64,000 nt of DNA from Rubrivivax sp. Lineage in GTDB: Bacteria > Pseudomonadota > Gammaproteobacteria > Burkholderiales > Burkholderiaceae_C. The position numbers and the translations under genes are program-made. The notes beneath the pieces were generated by a model. That model searched no databases. It saw only the letters and a list, made by a program, of their open reading frames with translations, and was not told the origin of the DNA. Positions 34,832 through 44,273 of this stretch are shown here, piece after piece (the stretch's first letter is position 1; each line of letters begins with the position of its first letter). The stretch is taken from NCBI GenBank assembly GCA_004210455.1, contig SEFA01000014.1, forward strand, positions 62,001 to 126,000. Reading direction: 5' to 3'.

Positions 34832-37453
34832 TCAGAAGTCGTAGGAGCCGCGCACGTAGAAGGTACGGCCGGTAGCGTCGGTGAAACGCGGGTCGTAGCC
34901 AGCCTGGAACACAGCCTGCTGGTAGGACAGCGGGGGATCGCGGTCCGTCAGGTTGCGCACGCCGGCCGTCAGCGACAGCGTCTTGATCGGCTTGTAGACG
35001 CCGAACAGGTCGAAGGTCGTGTACGACGACACACGGTTGACCGCGCCTTCATCCAGCGACGGATCGTCCTTGTAGCCCGTCTTGTAATGGGCAGTCAGGC
35101 CGACTGTGTACTGGTTGGCGTAGCTCCACACCGCGTTCAGCGTGTGCTGCCAACGGAACACCGGACCCGCGCCGGCGTACACCGACACGTTCTGGTTCCA
35201 CGGGCCGTTCTGGTACTCCTGGAACTCGTACTTGGTGACGTACGTGCTGTTCAGGCCGAACGTGACGTTGCCGAAACCAGTGCGCAGGCGGTAATTGCCG
35301 TTCAGGTCGAAACCGTTCGTGTTGGTGCCACCCAGGTTCTGCTGACGCACGTCGATGTAGCCGCAGTTCGCGCCCGGGCAGCTCGTGCCGTCCGTGGACA
35401 GTTGGCCCGTCGGATTGCGGTGGAAGTACTGACCGAACTGACCGTAGTTGTCAGGGTCGTACAGCGATGCGTCGCCGATCACGCCAATCAGGTTCTTCAG
35501 GCGCAGCCACCAGAAGTCGATGCCGAAGCTGGCGTCGGCGATCGGTGCGAACTGGAAGCCCAGCGTCGCGCTCTTGCTCTTTTCGGGCTTGAGTTCGGTG
35601 TTGCCGCCGTTCAGGACCTGGAACTGCGCCTTGCAGTTCAGCGCGCTGCCGGTGCCGGTCGGGCACAGCAGCGGATCGCTGACGGTGCTCGAATTCGTGT
35701 AGGTCTGCGCGGCATGCAGCTCATACAGCGACGGCGCGCGGAAGCCCGTCGAATACGAACCGCGGACCAGGATCTCCTTCGTCGGCTGGAAGCGGAAGCT
35801 GACCTTGGGGTTGGTCGTGTTGCCGAAGTCGTTGTACTTGTCGTAGCGCAGCGCCGCAGTCACGTCCAGGGTGCTCAGCACCGGCACGTTCAGCTCGGTG
35901 TACACCGCAGACACCTTGCGGTCGCCGACGCTGTGCGTGGCCGGGTCGACACCGGTCGAGGACACGACGATCGTCGCGTAGTCCTCGTTGGCGACCTGGG
36001 AGAACTTCTCCTTGCGAAACTCCGTGCCCACCGCGATCGCAGCGGCGCGACCGGCGCCGAACCAGTCGCCGATCTCGCGGCTGGCGTGGGCGTCGAAGTT
36101 CCAGGTCTCGCCCTTGCCGGTCATCAGCGTGCCGGCGGCGGCGGCCGATTGCAGCAGCGCCAGGCCTTCGGCGGTCTGTTCGCCGAACGGGTTGATGATG
36201 CCGTCCCGGACGCCCTTAGTGATGATGGTGCCGTCGGCGTAACCGTGCGTCAGCGCCTCGGTGACCTTGTTGACGTTGTAGCTGGCGCCGACCGAGTAAT
36301 CCCAGTTGGCGACGTTGCCGTCCGCGCTCAGCAGGAAACGTTGCTGCTGGTTGGTGTTCTTGTCGCGGCGCGGGCCGTTGACCGTATCACGCCACTTCAC
36401 CACGATGTCGCCGCCGTTCAGGTCGGGATTGTTCGGGTAGAACGGGTTGGTCGAGCTCATGCCCAGCGCGCCGTAAGGAACCGGTGCGATCTGCGTCTTC
36501 ACCGTGCTGCGGGTGATGAAGTACTCGGCGTTCAGCTGATGGTCGTTGTTCAGCTTCAGCGTGCCTTTCAGCATGCCGGAGGCGCGCTGGCTTTCCGGCG
36601 TGTAGTCGACGTAGGGCGAGGTCGTGATGTAGCAGGACGTGCCGTCGCCGCTGGGGATCAGCAGGTTGCCGGTACAGGCCGGGCCGGTCGGGTTGTAGAC
36701 CACGTCACCGTTGCCGGTGTAGTAGTTGGCCGGGGCGGTGTTGCTCGAAATGCCGCCGGCGTAGCGGCTGTTGAACGAGCGCTGCGAGCCGCGGATGGCA
36801 TCCTGCTTCTGGAAGTCCACGAAGCCGAAGATGTTGAAGCCCTGCTTGTCCAAGTCGCCCAGGCCGAAGCCGGCGTTGGCGTTGCGGGTCTTGCCGCCGT
36901 CGTGCTGTGGCGAGTCGTAGCCCACGGACACAGTGCCGCCGGTGTAATCCTTGCGGGTGATGAAGTTGATCACGCCGCCGATGGCGTCGGTGCCGTACAG
37001 CGACGAGGCGCCGTCGCGCAGCACTTCGATTCGCTCGATTGCTGCCAGCGGGATCATGTTCAGGTCAGGCGCCGAGCCGTCGAACGCGTTGTTGGCGATG
37101 CGGCGGCCATTCAGCAGGACCAGCGTCTTGTTGGCGCCGATGCCGCGCAGGTCGGCGAAGGACGCGCCGCCGGTCGACGATCCGACGGCCTGGCTGGTGC
37201 CCAGGCTGCTCTGGCTGGCGGTCAGCGTGCTGAGGATCTGCTCGACCGTCGTGAGACCCTGCTCGCGGATTTCGCTCATCTTCAGCGTGGTCACTGGGAC
37301 CGACGACTCCGCATCCAGCCGCTTGATCGCCGAGCCGGTCACCACGACCCGCTCCAGCTGCGTCTGGTCCTGTTGAGTCTGCGCCAGCGTCGGGAAGGAC
37401 GCGGCCGCGAAGGTGGCGGCGACTGCCAGGCTCACCGCGTTCAGCTTGTACAT
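34832..37453 (-). CDS. TonB-dependent outer-membrane receptor 1
   Basis: 873-residue receptor that takes up a bulky ligand across the outer membrane using TonB energy. The signal peptide is MYKLNAVSLAVAATFAAAS, with cleavage after LAQ; the plug has VVVTGSAIKRLDAESSVPV, LVLLNGRRI, ERIEVLRDGASSLYGTDAIGGVINFITRKD; a 22-strand barrel ends in the typical aromatic C-terminus (FYVRGSYDF). The group is the large Caulobacter-type, often tied to carbohydrates or peptides; the ligand is unknown. GAGGTG precedes the ATG at 37453. A terminator lies at 34784-34807. Receptors 2 and 3 follow in tandem upstream. Confidence 0.93.
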   Translation of the reverse strand: MYKLNAVSLAVAATFAAASFPTLAQTQQDQTQLERVVVTGSAIKRLDAESSVPVTTLKMSEIREQGLTTVEQILSTLTASQSSLGTSQAVGSSTGGASFADLRGIGANKTLVLLNGRRIANNAFDGSAPDLNMIPLAAIERIEVLRDGASSLYGTDAIGGVINFITRKDYTGGTVSVGYDSPQHDGGKTRNANAGFGLGDLDKQGFNIFGFVDFQKQDAIRGSQRSFNSRYAGGISSNTAPANYYTGNGDVVYNPTGPACTGNLLIPSGDGTSCYITTSPYVDYTPESQRASGMLKGTLKLNNDHQLNAEYFITRSTVKTQIAPVPYGALGMSSTNPFYPNNPDLNGGDIVVKWRDTVNGPRRDKNTNQQQRFLLSADGNVANWDYSVGASYNVNKVTEALTHGYADGTIITKGVRDGIINPFGEQTAEGLALLQSAAAAGTLMTGKGETWNFDAHASREIGDWFGAGRAAAIAVGTEFRKEKFSQVANEDYATIVVSSTGVDPATHSVGDRKVSAVYTELNVPVLSTLDVTAALRYDKYNDFGNTTNPKVSFRFQPTKEILVRGSYSTGFRAPSLYELHAAQTYTNSSTVSDPLLCPTGTGSALNCKAQFQVLNGGNTELKPEKSKSATLGFQFAPIADASFGIDFWWLRLKNLIGVIGDASLYDPDNYGQFGQYFHRNPTGQLSTDGTSCPGANCGYIDVRQQNLGGTNTNGFDLNGNYRLRTGFGNVTFGLNSTYVTKYEFQEYQNGPWNQNVSVYAGAGPVFRWQHTLNAVWSYANQYTVGLTAHYKTGYKDDPSLDEGAVNRVSSYTTFDLFGVYKPIKTLSLTAGVRNLTDRDPPLSYQQAVFQAGYDPRFTDATGRTFYVRGSYDF

Positions 37454-37640
37454 ATGCACCTCTAGGGGGAGAGCTCGCCCTCCTTTTGGGTACGGCGAGC
37501 CGGAATTGAAAGAGCCCCGCATCGCGAGGCCTGACAAAAGTGTGCTGACGAATTGCCAGAGGTCATAGGTGCACGTTCGTAAAGCGCGCGAAATGGGGAC
37601 CGCGCAGTTCGAAACAGGCTGTTTTCGCGGGTTTCTCCTT

Positions 37641-37656
37641 ACTGTTTCATGACAGT
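37641..37656. promoter_or_regulatory. Inverted repeat upstream of TonB receptor 1
   Basis: ACTGTTTCATGACAGT has 5-base arms and a 6-base centre and lies about 190 bases upstream of the receptor start. It has the form of a dimeric-regulator site; the regulator is unknown. Confidence 0.35.
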
Positions 37657-37963
37657 TCGGTCGTGCCTGCGCCACAGTTTCGGAATTTACGAACGCTTAA
37701 CTCCTGCGGAAACGTCGGATTTCAGGAAGCCGGGTTTCGAGCGGATATCGCGCGCAATGTGATTTGCTCGTTGAATAGGCGTTACGAACGCGCGAAGAAA
37801 CGTGTTTCCGAAGCAACGGTGAATTTATCAATTAAATTTGATGAACACGGAAAATATCTATTGCTCCAAAGGCTTATCGATATCGGACAGAGTATGGAAA
37901 CAATACTTAACATGGCGGGTCGGCCGATGAAGGCTTGTGGGAGAGGCATCGCCGTGGCAGCCG

Positions 37964-37990
37964 AAAAAAAGGACTCCCGAGGGAGTCCTT
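37964..37990 (-). terminator. Rho-independent terminator of TonB receptor 2
   Basis: On the minus strand AAGGACTCC pairs with GGAGTCCTT around a 4-base loop and is followed by seven T. Confidence 0.92.
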
Positions 37991-38043
37991 GTTGGTGATG
38001 CCGCCGACGCCCCACCGTGGTGCGGTGGGCGTCGGATGCGGGA

Positions 38044-40785
38044 TCAGAAGTCGTAGCTGGCCTTGACCTGGAAGGTCCGGCCCATCGGGCTGTAGTAGCG
38101 GTAGTCGAAGCCCAGCATGTGGCCGCCGTTGGCGCGCAGCGACAGCGGGGGTTCCTTGTCGAACACGTTCTTGATGCCCAGGGCGACCGTCAGCTGCTTG
38201 TTCCAGGTGTAGGCGGTCTGCCAGTCCAGGGTCACGTACGGCTTGACCTTCAGGCGGACCTCGTCGACGTCGCCGTTGGCCAGATTCTCGACTTCGGTCG
38301 GGAAGTCCTTGTAGCCCGACTGGAAGTTGATGTTGGCCGTGTTCACCCAGTTGCCGGTCACCAGCGTGTTGCTCCACTGGCCCTTCCAGCGGAAGGTCAC
38401 CGAGCCGATCGACGGATGGTTGTCCGCGAGGGTCGAGAAGTAGCCTTCGCCCGGCAGCAGCTGCTGCTTGTCGCTCAGCATGTAAGTGGCGCGCAGGTTC
38501 GAGGTCAGGCGACCGATCGGGGTGTTGACCCGGCCGGTGACGTCGAAGTCGATGCCGCTGCTGAACGACTTGCCCAGGTTGGTCGTGCTGGCGTTGTAGG
38601 CCAGGAACTTCTCGCCGGTGACCGGGTCGGTGTAGACCAGGAACAGGTTGGAGTACTTCTGGGCGTTGTTGAAGGCTTCGTTCTCGTCGACCGACCCGAA
38701 GGTCTTGTCGATGCCGACCCACCACCAGTCCGCGCCGAAGGAGAAGGAGCTGACCGGCTCGATGCGGAAGCCCAGCGTGGCCTGCTTGGATTCTTCCGGC
38801 TTCACGCTCTCGACGCCGCCGGTGTAGACGTTGTACTGCTTCTCGCCGGCCTGGCAGGCCGCACCCAGGCTGGCGGCCACGGCGGCCATCTGCGCGGTGC
38901 AGTTGTACGGGGTGGCGGTCACGCCGAACTCCTGCAGCGGACGGTACAGCTGGCGCAGCGTCGGAGCGCGGAAGCCGGTGCCGACGCCGCCGCGGATCAG
39001 CAGCTCGGGCATCGGGGTGTACTTGAAGGACACCTTGCCGTTGGTCGAGCTGTCGACGTGGCGGTAGTTGTCGTAACGGACGCCGGCGGTGACTTCCAGG
39101 TTCTTGATGACCGGCATGATCAGTTCAGCGAACGCGCCCATCGTGTCGCGGCTGGCGCTGTAGGGGATCACGACGGTGCTGTCGCCGAAGCGCTGATCGT
39201 CGCCGGCGGCGCCGCCCTCACCGCGCGCCACCGCGCCCGGATCGTCGGTGACCTTGTCCTTCTGGAAGGCCGCACCCAGCGCCAGGTAGGCGGAACCGGC
39301 GGAGGTCTTGAAGATCTCGCGCGAGGCGCGCACGTCGGCGTTGAAGAGGGTGCTGGTCTCGGTGTCGTAGACACCCGAGATCATGATCTGCTTGACCGCG
39401 TCCGTGGCCGCCTGCGATTGCTGGCCCGGCAGCACGAAGGGGTTGTAGACACCGCTGCGCAGCAGCGCGCCGAAAGCCTTGGCCAGCGGGTAGCCGGAGT
39501 TGCTTTCCTCGACTTCCGCACGCTGGTAGCCGGCGGTGGCGGTGTAGTCCCAACCGGCCAGCTGGCCGTCGAGCTGCAGCCACAGGGCCTTGTTGTCGCG
39601 GTCGAAGGTGCTGGTGCGATTGCCCAGGTCGAAGGCGCGGTAGGACACCGAGGCGATCCGGTTGGGGTCCAGACCGATCGAGGTCAGGTAAGCCGGCGTG
39701 TAGCCGACGGCGGCCAGTTCGGCGGCGAACGGACCGTTCGGATCCACGGCCACCGAGCCCGGCACCGCGGCGATCTTGCCGCTGGTCTTGGTCTTGCCGA
39801 ACAGCACGTCGGCGCGCAGCTGATGGTTGCCCAGCTTCACCGTGCCGGAGCCGAAGAAATTGCTGCGCTCGCGGTCCGGGAAGGCTTCCACGGTGCCGGC
39901 GTAGTCGAAGTAGCAGGAATCGCCGACCTGGACGTTGCGGTCCGCGCAGGCGCCGTTCTGGGCCAGGTACACGTTGCGCAGCTCGGAACCCAGCGTGCCG
40001 TCGGCGTTGCGCACCGGCACGTTCACGTTCCCGGGGATCGCGGACGGCGAGCCGTTGAAGAACTGGTAGTCGTTGCCGTTGTGGCTGAAGTTGATGACGC
40101 CGGTCTTGCTGAAGTCGCGCTGGCTGGCGGTCAGCGAGTCACGCTTGTCGACCGACAGCGCCGCCATGATGTTGAAGCCGTCGCTGTCCAGGTCGCCGAA
40201 GCCGCCGGAGAGCGATGCACGACGTTCCTTGCCGCCCTTGTGCTGCGGGATGGAGACTTCCGCCGCGATGGTCTTGCGGCTGGAGTTGCTGCGGGTGATG
40301 AAGTTCACCACGCCGGCCACGGCGTCGGAGCCGTACAGCGCCGAGGCGCCGTCGGTCAGCACTTCCACGCGCTCGATGATCGCCAGCGGGATCATGTTCA
40401 GGTCCACCGCGCCGCCGGCTTCGCCGATCAGTCGGCGGCCATTCAGCAGCACCAGGGTACGGTCGCCGCCCAGGTTGTGGATGGACACGGTGGCCTGACC
40501 GCCGCCGCCGCCGCCGACGGTGTCACCTTCGGTGATCCCGCCCTGCACGGACGACAGGTTCTGCATCAGCTCGACGACAGAGGTCACGCCGCTGCGCTCG
40601 ATCTCGGCGCGGGTGACGGTCTGGATCGGTTGGGAGGTCTCAGCTGCGATCCGCTTGATCGCCGAACCCGTCACGACGACGCGTTCCAGCTGGGTCTGGT
40701 CCTGGGCTTGGGCAATCGCGGCCGACGACGCGATTGCAATGGTGGCGGCGACTGCCAGGCTCACCGCGTTGAGTTTGGTCTTCAA
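38044..40785 (-). CDS. TonB-dependent outer-membrane receptor 2
   Basis: 913-residue receptor paralogous to receptors 1 and 3. It starts at a TTG codon (40785) with AGGAG 7 bases upstream, which places the signal peptide MKTKLNAVSLAVAATIAIAS at the N-terminus; no ATG is nearby, and the frame upstream to 40932 lacks a signal. The plug has VVVTGSAIKRIAAETSQPIQ, a glycine run GGGGGGQATVSIHNLG, LVLLNGRRLIG and GASALYGSDAVAGVVNFITRSN; the barrel ends in FQVKASYDF. Its signal-peptide coding DNA shares a 30-base identical block with receptor 1, pointing to recent duplication or conversion. It has its own terminator at 37964-37990. Confidence 0.93.
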   Translation of the reverse strand: MKTKLNAVSLAVAATIAIASSAAIAQAQDQTQLERVVVTGSAIKRIAAETSQPIQTVTRAEIERSGVTSVVELMQNLSSVQGGITEGDTVGGGGGGQATVSIHNLGGDRTLVLLNGRRLIGEAGGAVDLNMIPLAIIERVEVLTDGASALYGSDAVAGVVNFITRSNSSRKTIAAEVSIPQHKGGKERRASLSGGFGDLDSDGFNIMAALSVDKRDSLTASQRDFSKTGVINFSHNGNDYQFFNGSPSAIPGNVNVPVRNADGTLGSELRNVYLAQNGACADRNVQVGDSCYFDYAGTVEAFPDRERSNFFGSGTVKLGNHQLRADVLFGKTKTSGKIAAVPGSVAVDPNGPFAAELAAVGYTPAYLTSIGLDPNRIASVSYRAFDLGNRTSTFDRDNKALWLQLDGQLAGWDYTATAGYQRAEVEESNSGYPLAKAFGALLRSGVYNPFVLPGQQSQAATDAVKQIMISGVYDTETSTLFNADVRASREIFKTSAGSAYLALGAAFQKDKVTDDPGAVARGEGGAAGDDQRFGDSTVVIPYSASRDTMGAFAELIMPVIKNLEVTAGVRYDNYRHVDSSTNGKVSFKYTPMPELLIRGGVGTGFRAPTLRQLYRPLQEFGVTATPYNCTAQMAAVAASLGAACQAGEKQYNVYTGGVESVKPEESKQATLGFRIEPVSSFSFGADWWWVGIDKTFGSVDENEAFNNAQKYSNLFLVYTDPVTGEKFLAYNASTTNLGKSFSSGIDFDVTGRVNTPIGRLTSNLRATYMLSDKQQLLPGEGYFSTLADNHPSIGSVTFRWKGQWSNTLVTGNWVNTANINFQSGYKDFPTEVENLANGDVDEVRLKVKPYVTLDWQTAYTWNKQLTVALGIKNVFDKEPPLSLRANGGHMLGFDYRYYSPMGRTFQVKASYDF

Positions 40786-41202
40786 AGAAACACTCCTAAA
40801 GGTGTCGAGCGGCGGCGCTTGTGGCGGCGCGCGAAACTTGTCCGGACGACCTCGATGCGCAGAATTGCGTGAAGGTCGCGTGAAAGGAGTGTCAATGACT
40901 GCAATTCGACAATCGGCAGGGGTTCCTACCAATTGAGGCAGTACGGGTCACCGGGAAAAGGGGCAGCCTTGAAAGAGCGATACCCCCGCATGACCGGCGT
41001 CACGGGTGACTTCCGGCCAAGGCGGGGGTATCGGGGAGCACTTCCCTCCCGGGAAATGTCCGTATCGTCAGGCGCCCAACTCGTTGCGGGTCGGCAACAA
41101 GCTGTATCTCGACCGCAACAATGCGGGCAGAGGTTTTGTCGCGGACTCGTCAGTATCCGCGCGCTGTGCGCACGGAATATCGGAGTCCCCGTCAGACGAC
41201 TA
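40786..41202. other. 417-base spacer between receptors 2 and 3
   Basis: No gene seen. It carries the leader of receptor 2 and the large nested inverted repeat at 40978-41033. No poly-T terminator is visible after receptor 3. Confidence 0.5.
40978..41033. repeat. Nested hairpin structure
   Basis: Outer arms CGATACCCCCGC (40978-40989) and GCGGGGGTATCG (41022-41033) are perfect complements over 12 bases. Inside, CCGG pairs with CCGG, and GTCAC pairs with GTGAC around a 2-base turn. The whole forms a long interrupted stem on either strand. It lies 170-225 bases past the stop of receptor 3 and has no T-run, so it may be a structured 3' end, a small RNA or a binding site. Confidence 0.5.
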
Positions 41203-43995
41203 TCAGAAGTTGTAGCTGCCCGTCAGGTAGACGGTGCGGCCCAGCGGGCTGGCGTAGCGCGGGTCGTAACCGACCTGGTGGCCCGACGAGTCACGCAGCG
41301 TGAACGGCGGGGTTTCGTTGGTCAGGTTCTGGATGCCCAGGCGCAGTTCCAGCGCCTTGTTGTAGCGGTAGGTGCCTTGGTAGTCGAAGGTGATGTAGTT
41401 CGGCACCATCAGCTGGATGCGCGTGTTCACGCCGGTCTGCAGGTCGCGGACGGTCTGTTCGATGTCCTTGTAGCCCGAGCGGTACTTCACGACGATCGCG
41501 TTGGTCAGCTTGCCGGTGTCCAGCGCGAACTTGGCTTGCGCCGTGTTGCGGAAGATCACCTGCGCGTCGATGCCGTACTTCCCGAGGCTGTCGGTGAAGT
41601 CGTTGGCGGTGCCGGGCTTCGTGTACTTGGCCTCGATCATGTAGGTGCCGTTGACCGTGGTGGTCAGGCGGCCCAGGCCTTCGATGTTGATGCGGCCATC
41701 CAGCGACCAGTCCAGGCCGCTGTAGTTCGACTTGCCGATGTTGGTCGACATGGACTTGAAGGCCCAGAACGGCCGCGACTCGGCCGGCAACTGGTAGGTC
41801 GTGAACAGGTCCTGGAACTGCGTGGGATTCGCAAAGGCCTGGTTCGCAGAAACCGCGCTCACGGCGTCACGCAGGTCGATCTTCCAGTAATCCAGGCTGG
41901 CGCCGAAATTGCGCGTCGGATCGAAACGGATGCCGACCGTGGCCTGCTTGGACTTCTCGGGCTTCAGGTTCTCGTTGCCGCCGGAGAGTTGGGTGTACTG
42001 CGAATTGCCGGCCTTGCAGGGCGCCGCATCCTTGTCGGTGCCAGGGAACGGGCAAGCGTAGCTGGATGCGGTCACGCCGTTGTTCACCAGCGGCTGGGCG
42101 ATGTCCAGCATGTCTGGGGCCTTGAACCCGGTGCCGTAAGAACCGCGCAGCACGACCGTGTTGGTCGGCTTGTAGCTGGCCGACAGCTTGTAGGTCGTCG
42201 CCGTTTCGGTCTTGCCGAAGTCGCGGCCGTTCACGCTGTCCTTAATCTTGCTGATGCTGTCGTAGCGCAGCGCGGCGTTCAGTTCCAGGTTCTTCAGAAT
42301 CGGGAACCGTGCTTCAGCGAACGCGCCGATGTTGTCGCGCGCCATGTCGTACTTCGGGTTGGCGGCGAAGTTGTAGATCACGCCGTTCACCGCGTCCGCC
42401 GACGGCGTCTGCTTGAAGTTGTAGTTGCGGAAGTCCGCGCCGACGCCCAGGCTGACCGCGCCTGCGGGCAGGTTGAAGATCTCGCCCGAAGCGCGCACGT
42501 CGGCGCCCTTGAGGGTCGTCGAGGCTTCGCGGATGGTCCCGTGGTAGATCGAGTCCTTGATCAACTGCTGCGTCGCGGCGCTCTGATTGCCGGACGGCAC
42601 GAATGGATCCAGTGCGCCGGTCGACAGGATGCTGCCGAACTCCTTGGCCTTGAAGTAGCCGCCGATGTATTTCTCGTCCAGCGCGTTCTCGGACCAAGTC
42701 AGGGCGCCGTTCAGCGTCCACTCGCCCAGTTCCGCATCTGCGCCGACGACAACGTGCTTCGCGTCCGTCACGGTGCGTGAGTCACGCGTGCCGAAGTCGG
42801 TGGCGCGATAGCTGGCGGTGACCGTGTCGACGTGAGCCAATTGCGCGGGCGTCAGGTACGGCGCCACGTATTTCGTGAACAGCGGCGAGGTGGTGGCGAT
42901 GGAAATCGGCACCGGATTCGGCGCGATCCGGGCCGTCAGGTCCAGACGCGTGAAGGCGACGTCCGAGAACAGCTTGATCTTGTCGTTGACCTTCAGCTCG
43001 CCGGTGACGAACACCGAGTCGCGGGTCGATTCCGGATAGACGTCGATGGTGCTGACGAAGTCGAACGCGCACTGGGCGGTACCGGCCTTGGAGGTCGAGT
43101 TCGCCGGAATGGTGTTGGCCAGGCTGTAGACGTTGTTCGGTGCGCACTGGCCGTTGACCTGGCGGTACGGGTTGAACGCGTAGGCCGGAATGGTGGTCGT
43201 CTCGCCGGCCAGGCGCTTGAACACCACGGTGGCGTTGGCCGGGTCGGCCGAGGTGCTGGTGCGGTCGTAGGCGTAGTTCTTGCCGTTCAGGGTGAACGGC
43301 AGATAGGCGCTCTTGGCGAAGTTGCGATCGCCCGACTTCAGCTGCTGCTGGTCGTCGCGGCGATAGGTGGCGACGACGTTGAAGCCGTCACGGTTCAGGT
43401 CGCCCAGGCCGTAGGTGGCGCTGACGTTGTACGCCGTGCCGCCGTTGCCGACCGGGTTGCTGTAGTTGGCGGTGATGTTGCCGCCCTGGACGTTCTTCTT
43501 CAGGACGAAGTTCACCACGCCGGCGATGGCGTCGGAGCCGTACAGCGCGGAGGCGCCGTCGGTCAGCACTTCGATGCGCTCGATGGCGCTCATCGGGATG
43601 GAGTTCAGGTTGATGCGGCTGCCCGAACCCGTCGGGGCGATGCGACGGCCGTTCAGCAGGACCAGCGTGTAGCTTTCGCCGATGCCGTGGATGGACGCGG
43701 TGGCGATGCCGCCCGAGTTCGAACCGATCGAGATGTCACCGACGGTCAGGTTGCCGCCCATGGCGGGCAGGCGCTGGATCAGGTCGGCGACGTTATTCGC
43801 GCCGGAGGACTTGATCTCTTCCTGCGTGATGATCTGGATGGGCAGCGAGCCTTCGTTGGCGACGCGCTTGATGCTGGAGCCCGTGATCTCGATGCGCTCG
43901 AGCTGGGTGTTTTCCTGGGCTTGGGCGGCGCCGATAGAGGCGGCGAGCAGCGCGGCGGCGAGGCTCACGCGGCGGAGTTGAAGCGAAGGGGTCAT
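41203..43995 (-). CDS. TonB-dependent outer-membrane receptor 3
   Basis: 930-residue receptor, third of the tandem set. The signal peptide MTPSLQLRRVSLAAALLAAS is unlike those of receptors 1 and 2, but the plug is clearly related (IEITGSSIKRVANEGSLPIQ, VLLNGRRIAPTGSGSRINLNSIPMSAIERIEVLTDG). The barrel ends in VYLTGSYNF. The ATG at 43995 gives a proper signal sequence; a further 20 codons upstream are open but charged. A 6-base-arm hairpin (44033-44049) lies in its leader. The ligand is unknown; the set suggests uptake of several related compounds. Confidence 0.92.
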   Translation of the reverse strand: MTPSLQLRRVSLAAALLAASIGAAQAQENTQLERIEITGSSIKRVANEGSLPIQIITQEEIKSSGANNVADLIQRLPAMGGNLTVGDISIGSNSGGIATASIHGIGESYTLVLLNGRRIAPTGSGSRINLNSIPMSAIERIEVLTDGASALYGSDAIAGVVNFVLKKNVQGGNITANYSNPVGNGGTAYNVSATYGLGDLNRDGFNVVATYRRDDQQQLKSGDRNFAKSAYLPFTLNGKNYAYDRTSTSADPANATVVFKRLAGETTTIPAYAFNPYRQVNGQCAPNNVYSLANTIPANSTSKAGTAQCAFDFVSTIDVYPESTRDSVFVTGELKVNDKIKLFSDVAFTRLDLTARIAPNPVPISIATTSPLFTKYVAPYLTPAQLAHVDTVTASYRATDFGTRDSRTVTDAKHVVVGADAELGEWTLNGALTWSENALDEKYIGGYFKAKEFGSILSTGALDPFVPSGNQSAATQQLIKDSIYHGTIREASTTLKGADVRASGEIFNLPAGAVSLGVGADFRNYNFKQTPSADAVNGVIYNFAANPKYDMARDNIGAFAEARFPILKNLELNAALRYDSISKIKDSVNGRDFGKTETATTYKLSASYKPTNTVVLRGSYGTGFKAPDMLDIAQPLVNNGVTASSYACPFPGTDKDAAPCKAGNSQYTQLSGGNENLKPEKSKQATVGIRFDPTRNFGASLDYWKIDLRDAVSAVSANQAFANPTQFQDLFTTYQLPAESRPFWAFKSMSTNIGKSNYSGLDWSLDGRINIEGLGRLTTTVNGTYMIEAKYTKPGTANDFTDSLGKYGIDAQVIFRNTAQAKFALDTGKLTNAIVVKYRSGYKDIEQTVRDLQTGVNTRIQLMVPNYITFDYQGTYRYNKALELRLGIQNLTNETPPFTLRDSSGHQVGYDPRYASPLGRTVYLTGSYNF

Positions 43996-44032
43996 GCCGG
44001 ATCCGTGAAATGGCAGAAATGATTCCAGCGCT

Positions 44033-44049
44033 GATGACTTTGTGTCATC
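44033..44049. promoter_or_regulatory. Inverted repeat in the leader of TonB receptor 3
   Basis: GATGACTTTGTGTCATC has perfect 6-base arms around TTTGT, starting 38 bases upstream of the receptor ATG. It may be an operator or an mRNA hairpin. Confidence 0.35.
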
Positions 44050-44248
44050 GGACACTGCGTGTAGGTGAACAAACTTTAAGTAACGAGGAATTGAAGTGGT
44101 CCCGGGGCCGGCCCGTAAGGGTTTTCCATGCTTGAACCAACATCAATCGCCATCGGCGGCATGCCGAATGACATGGGGGTGACAGAAGTCAGCGCATCCG
44201 AGTCACCGAAAATGCTCAAAGTGACACAGTGCAGAAACGGACGGAAAC

Positions 44249-44273
44249 AAAAAAGCGACCCGAAGGTCGCTTT
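44249..44273 (-). terminator. Rho-independent terminator of glcB
   Basis: On the minus strand AAAGCGACC pairs with GGTCGCTTT around TTCG, followed by TTTTTTGTTT. It lies 68 bases past the malate synthase stop. Confidence 0.92.

Larger units (their letters stand above)
37454..38043. other. 590-base spacer with an AT-rich stretch
   Basis: No credible gene. It contains the promoter region of receptor 1, the inverted repeat ACTGT-N6-ACAGT at 37641-37656 and, at 37801-37920, a stretch with 46 G+C in 120 bases by my count, far below the surrounding genes. The terminator of receptor 2 lies at its far end. A frame of 111 codons on the plus strand runs through that terminator and is not accepted. Confidence 0.6.

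Noticed and set aside
37663-37998. 111-codon open frame on the plus strand in the receptor 1/2 spacer
   Set aside because: It reads through the strong terminator of receptor 2, has no ribosome binding site and no recognisable composition.
34202-40872. Very long plus-strand open frames across the TonB receptors
   Set aside because: Antisense to clear receptor genes with signal peptides, plugs and barrel ends; products are Val/Arg/Gly-rich without motifs.
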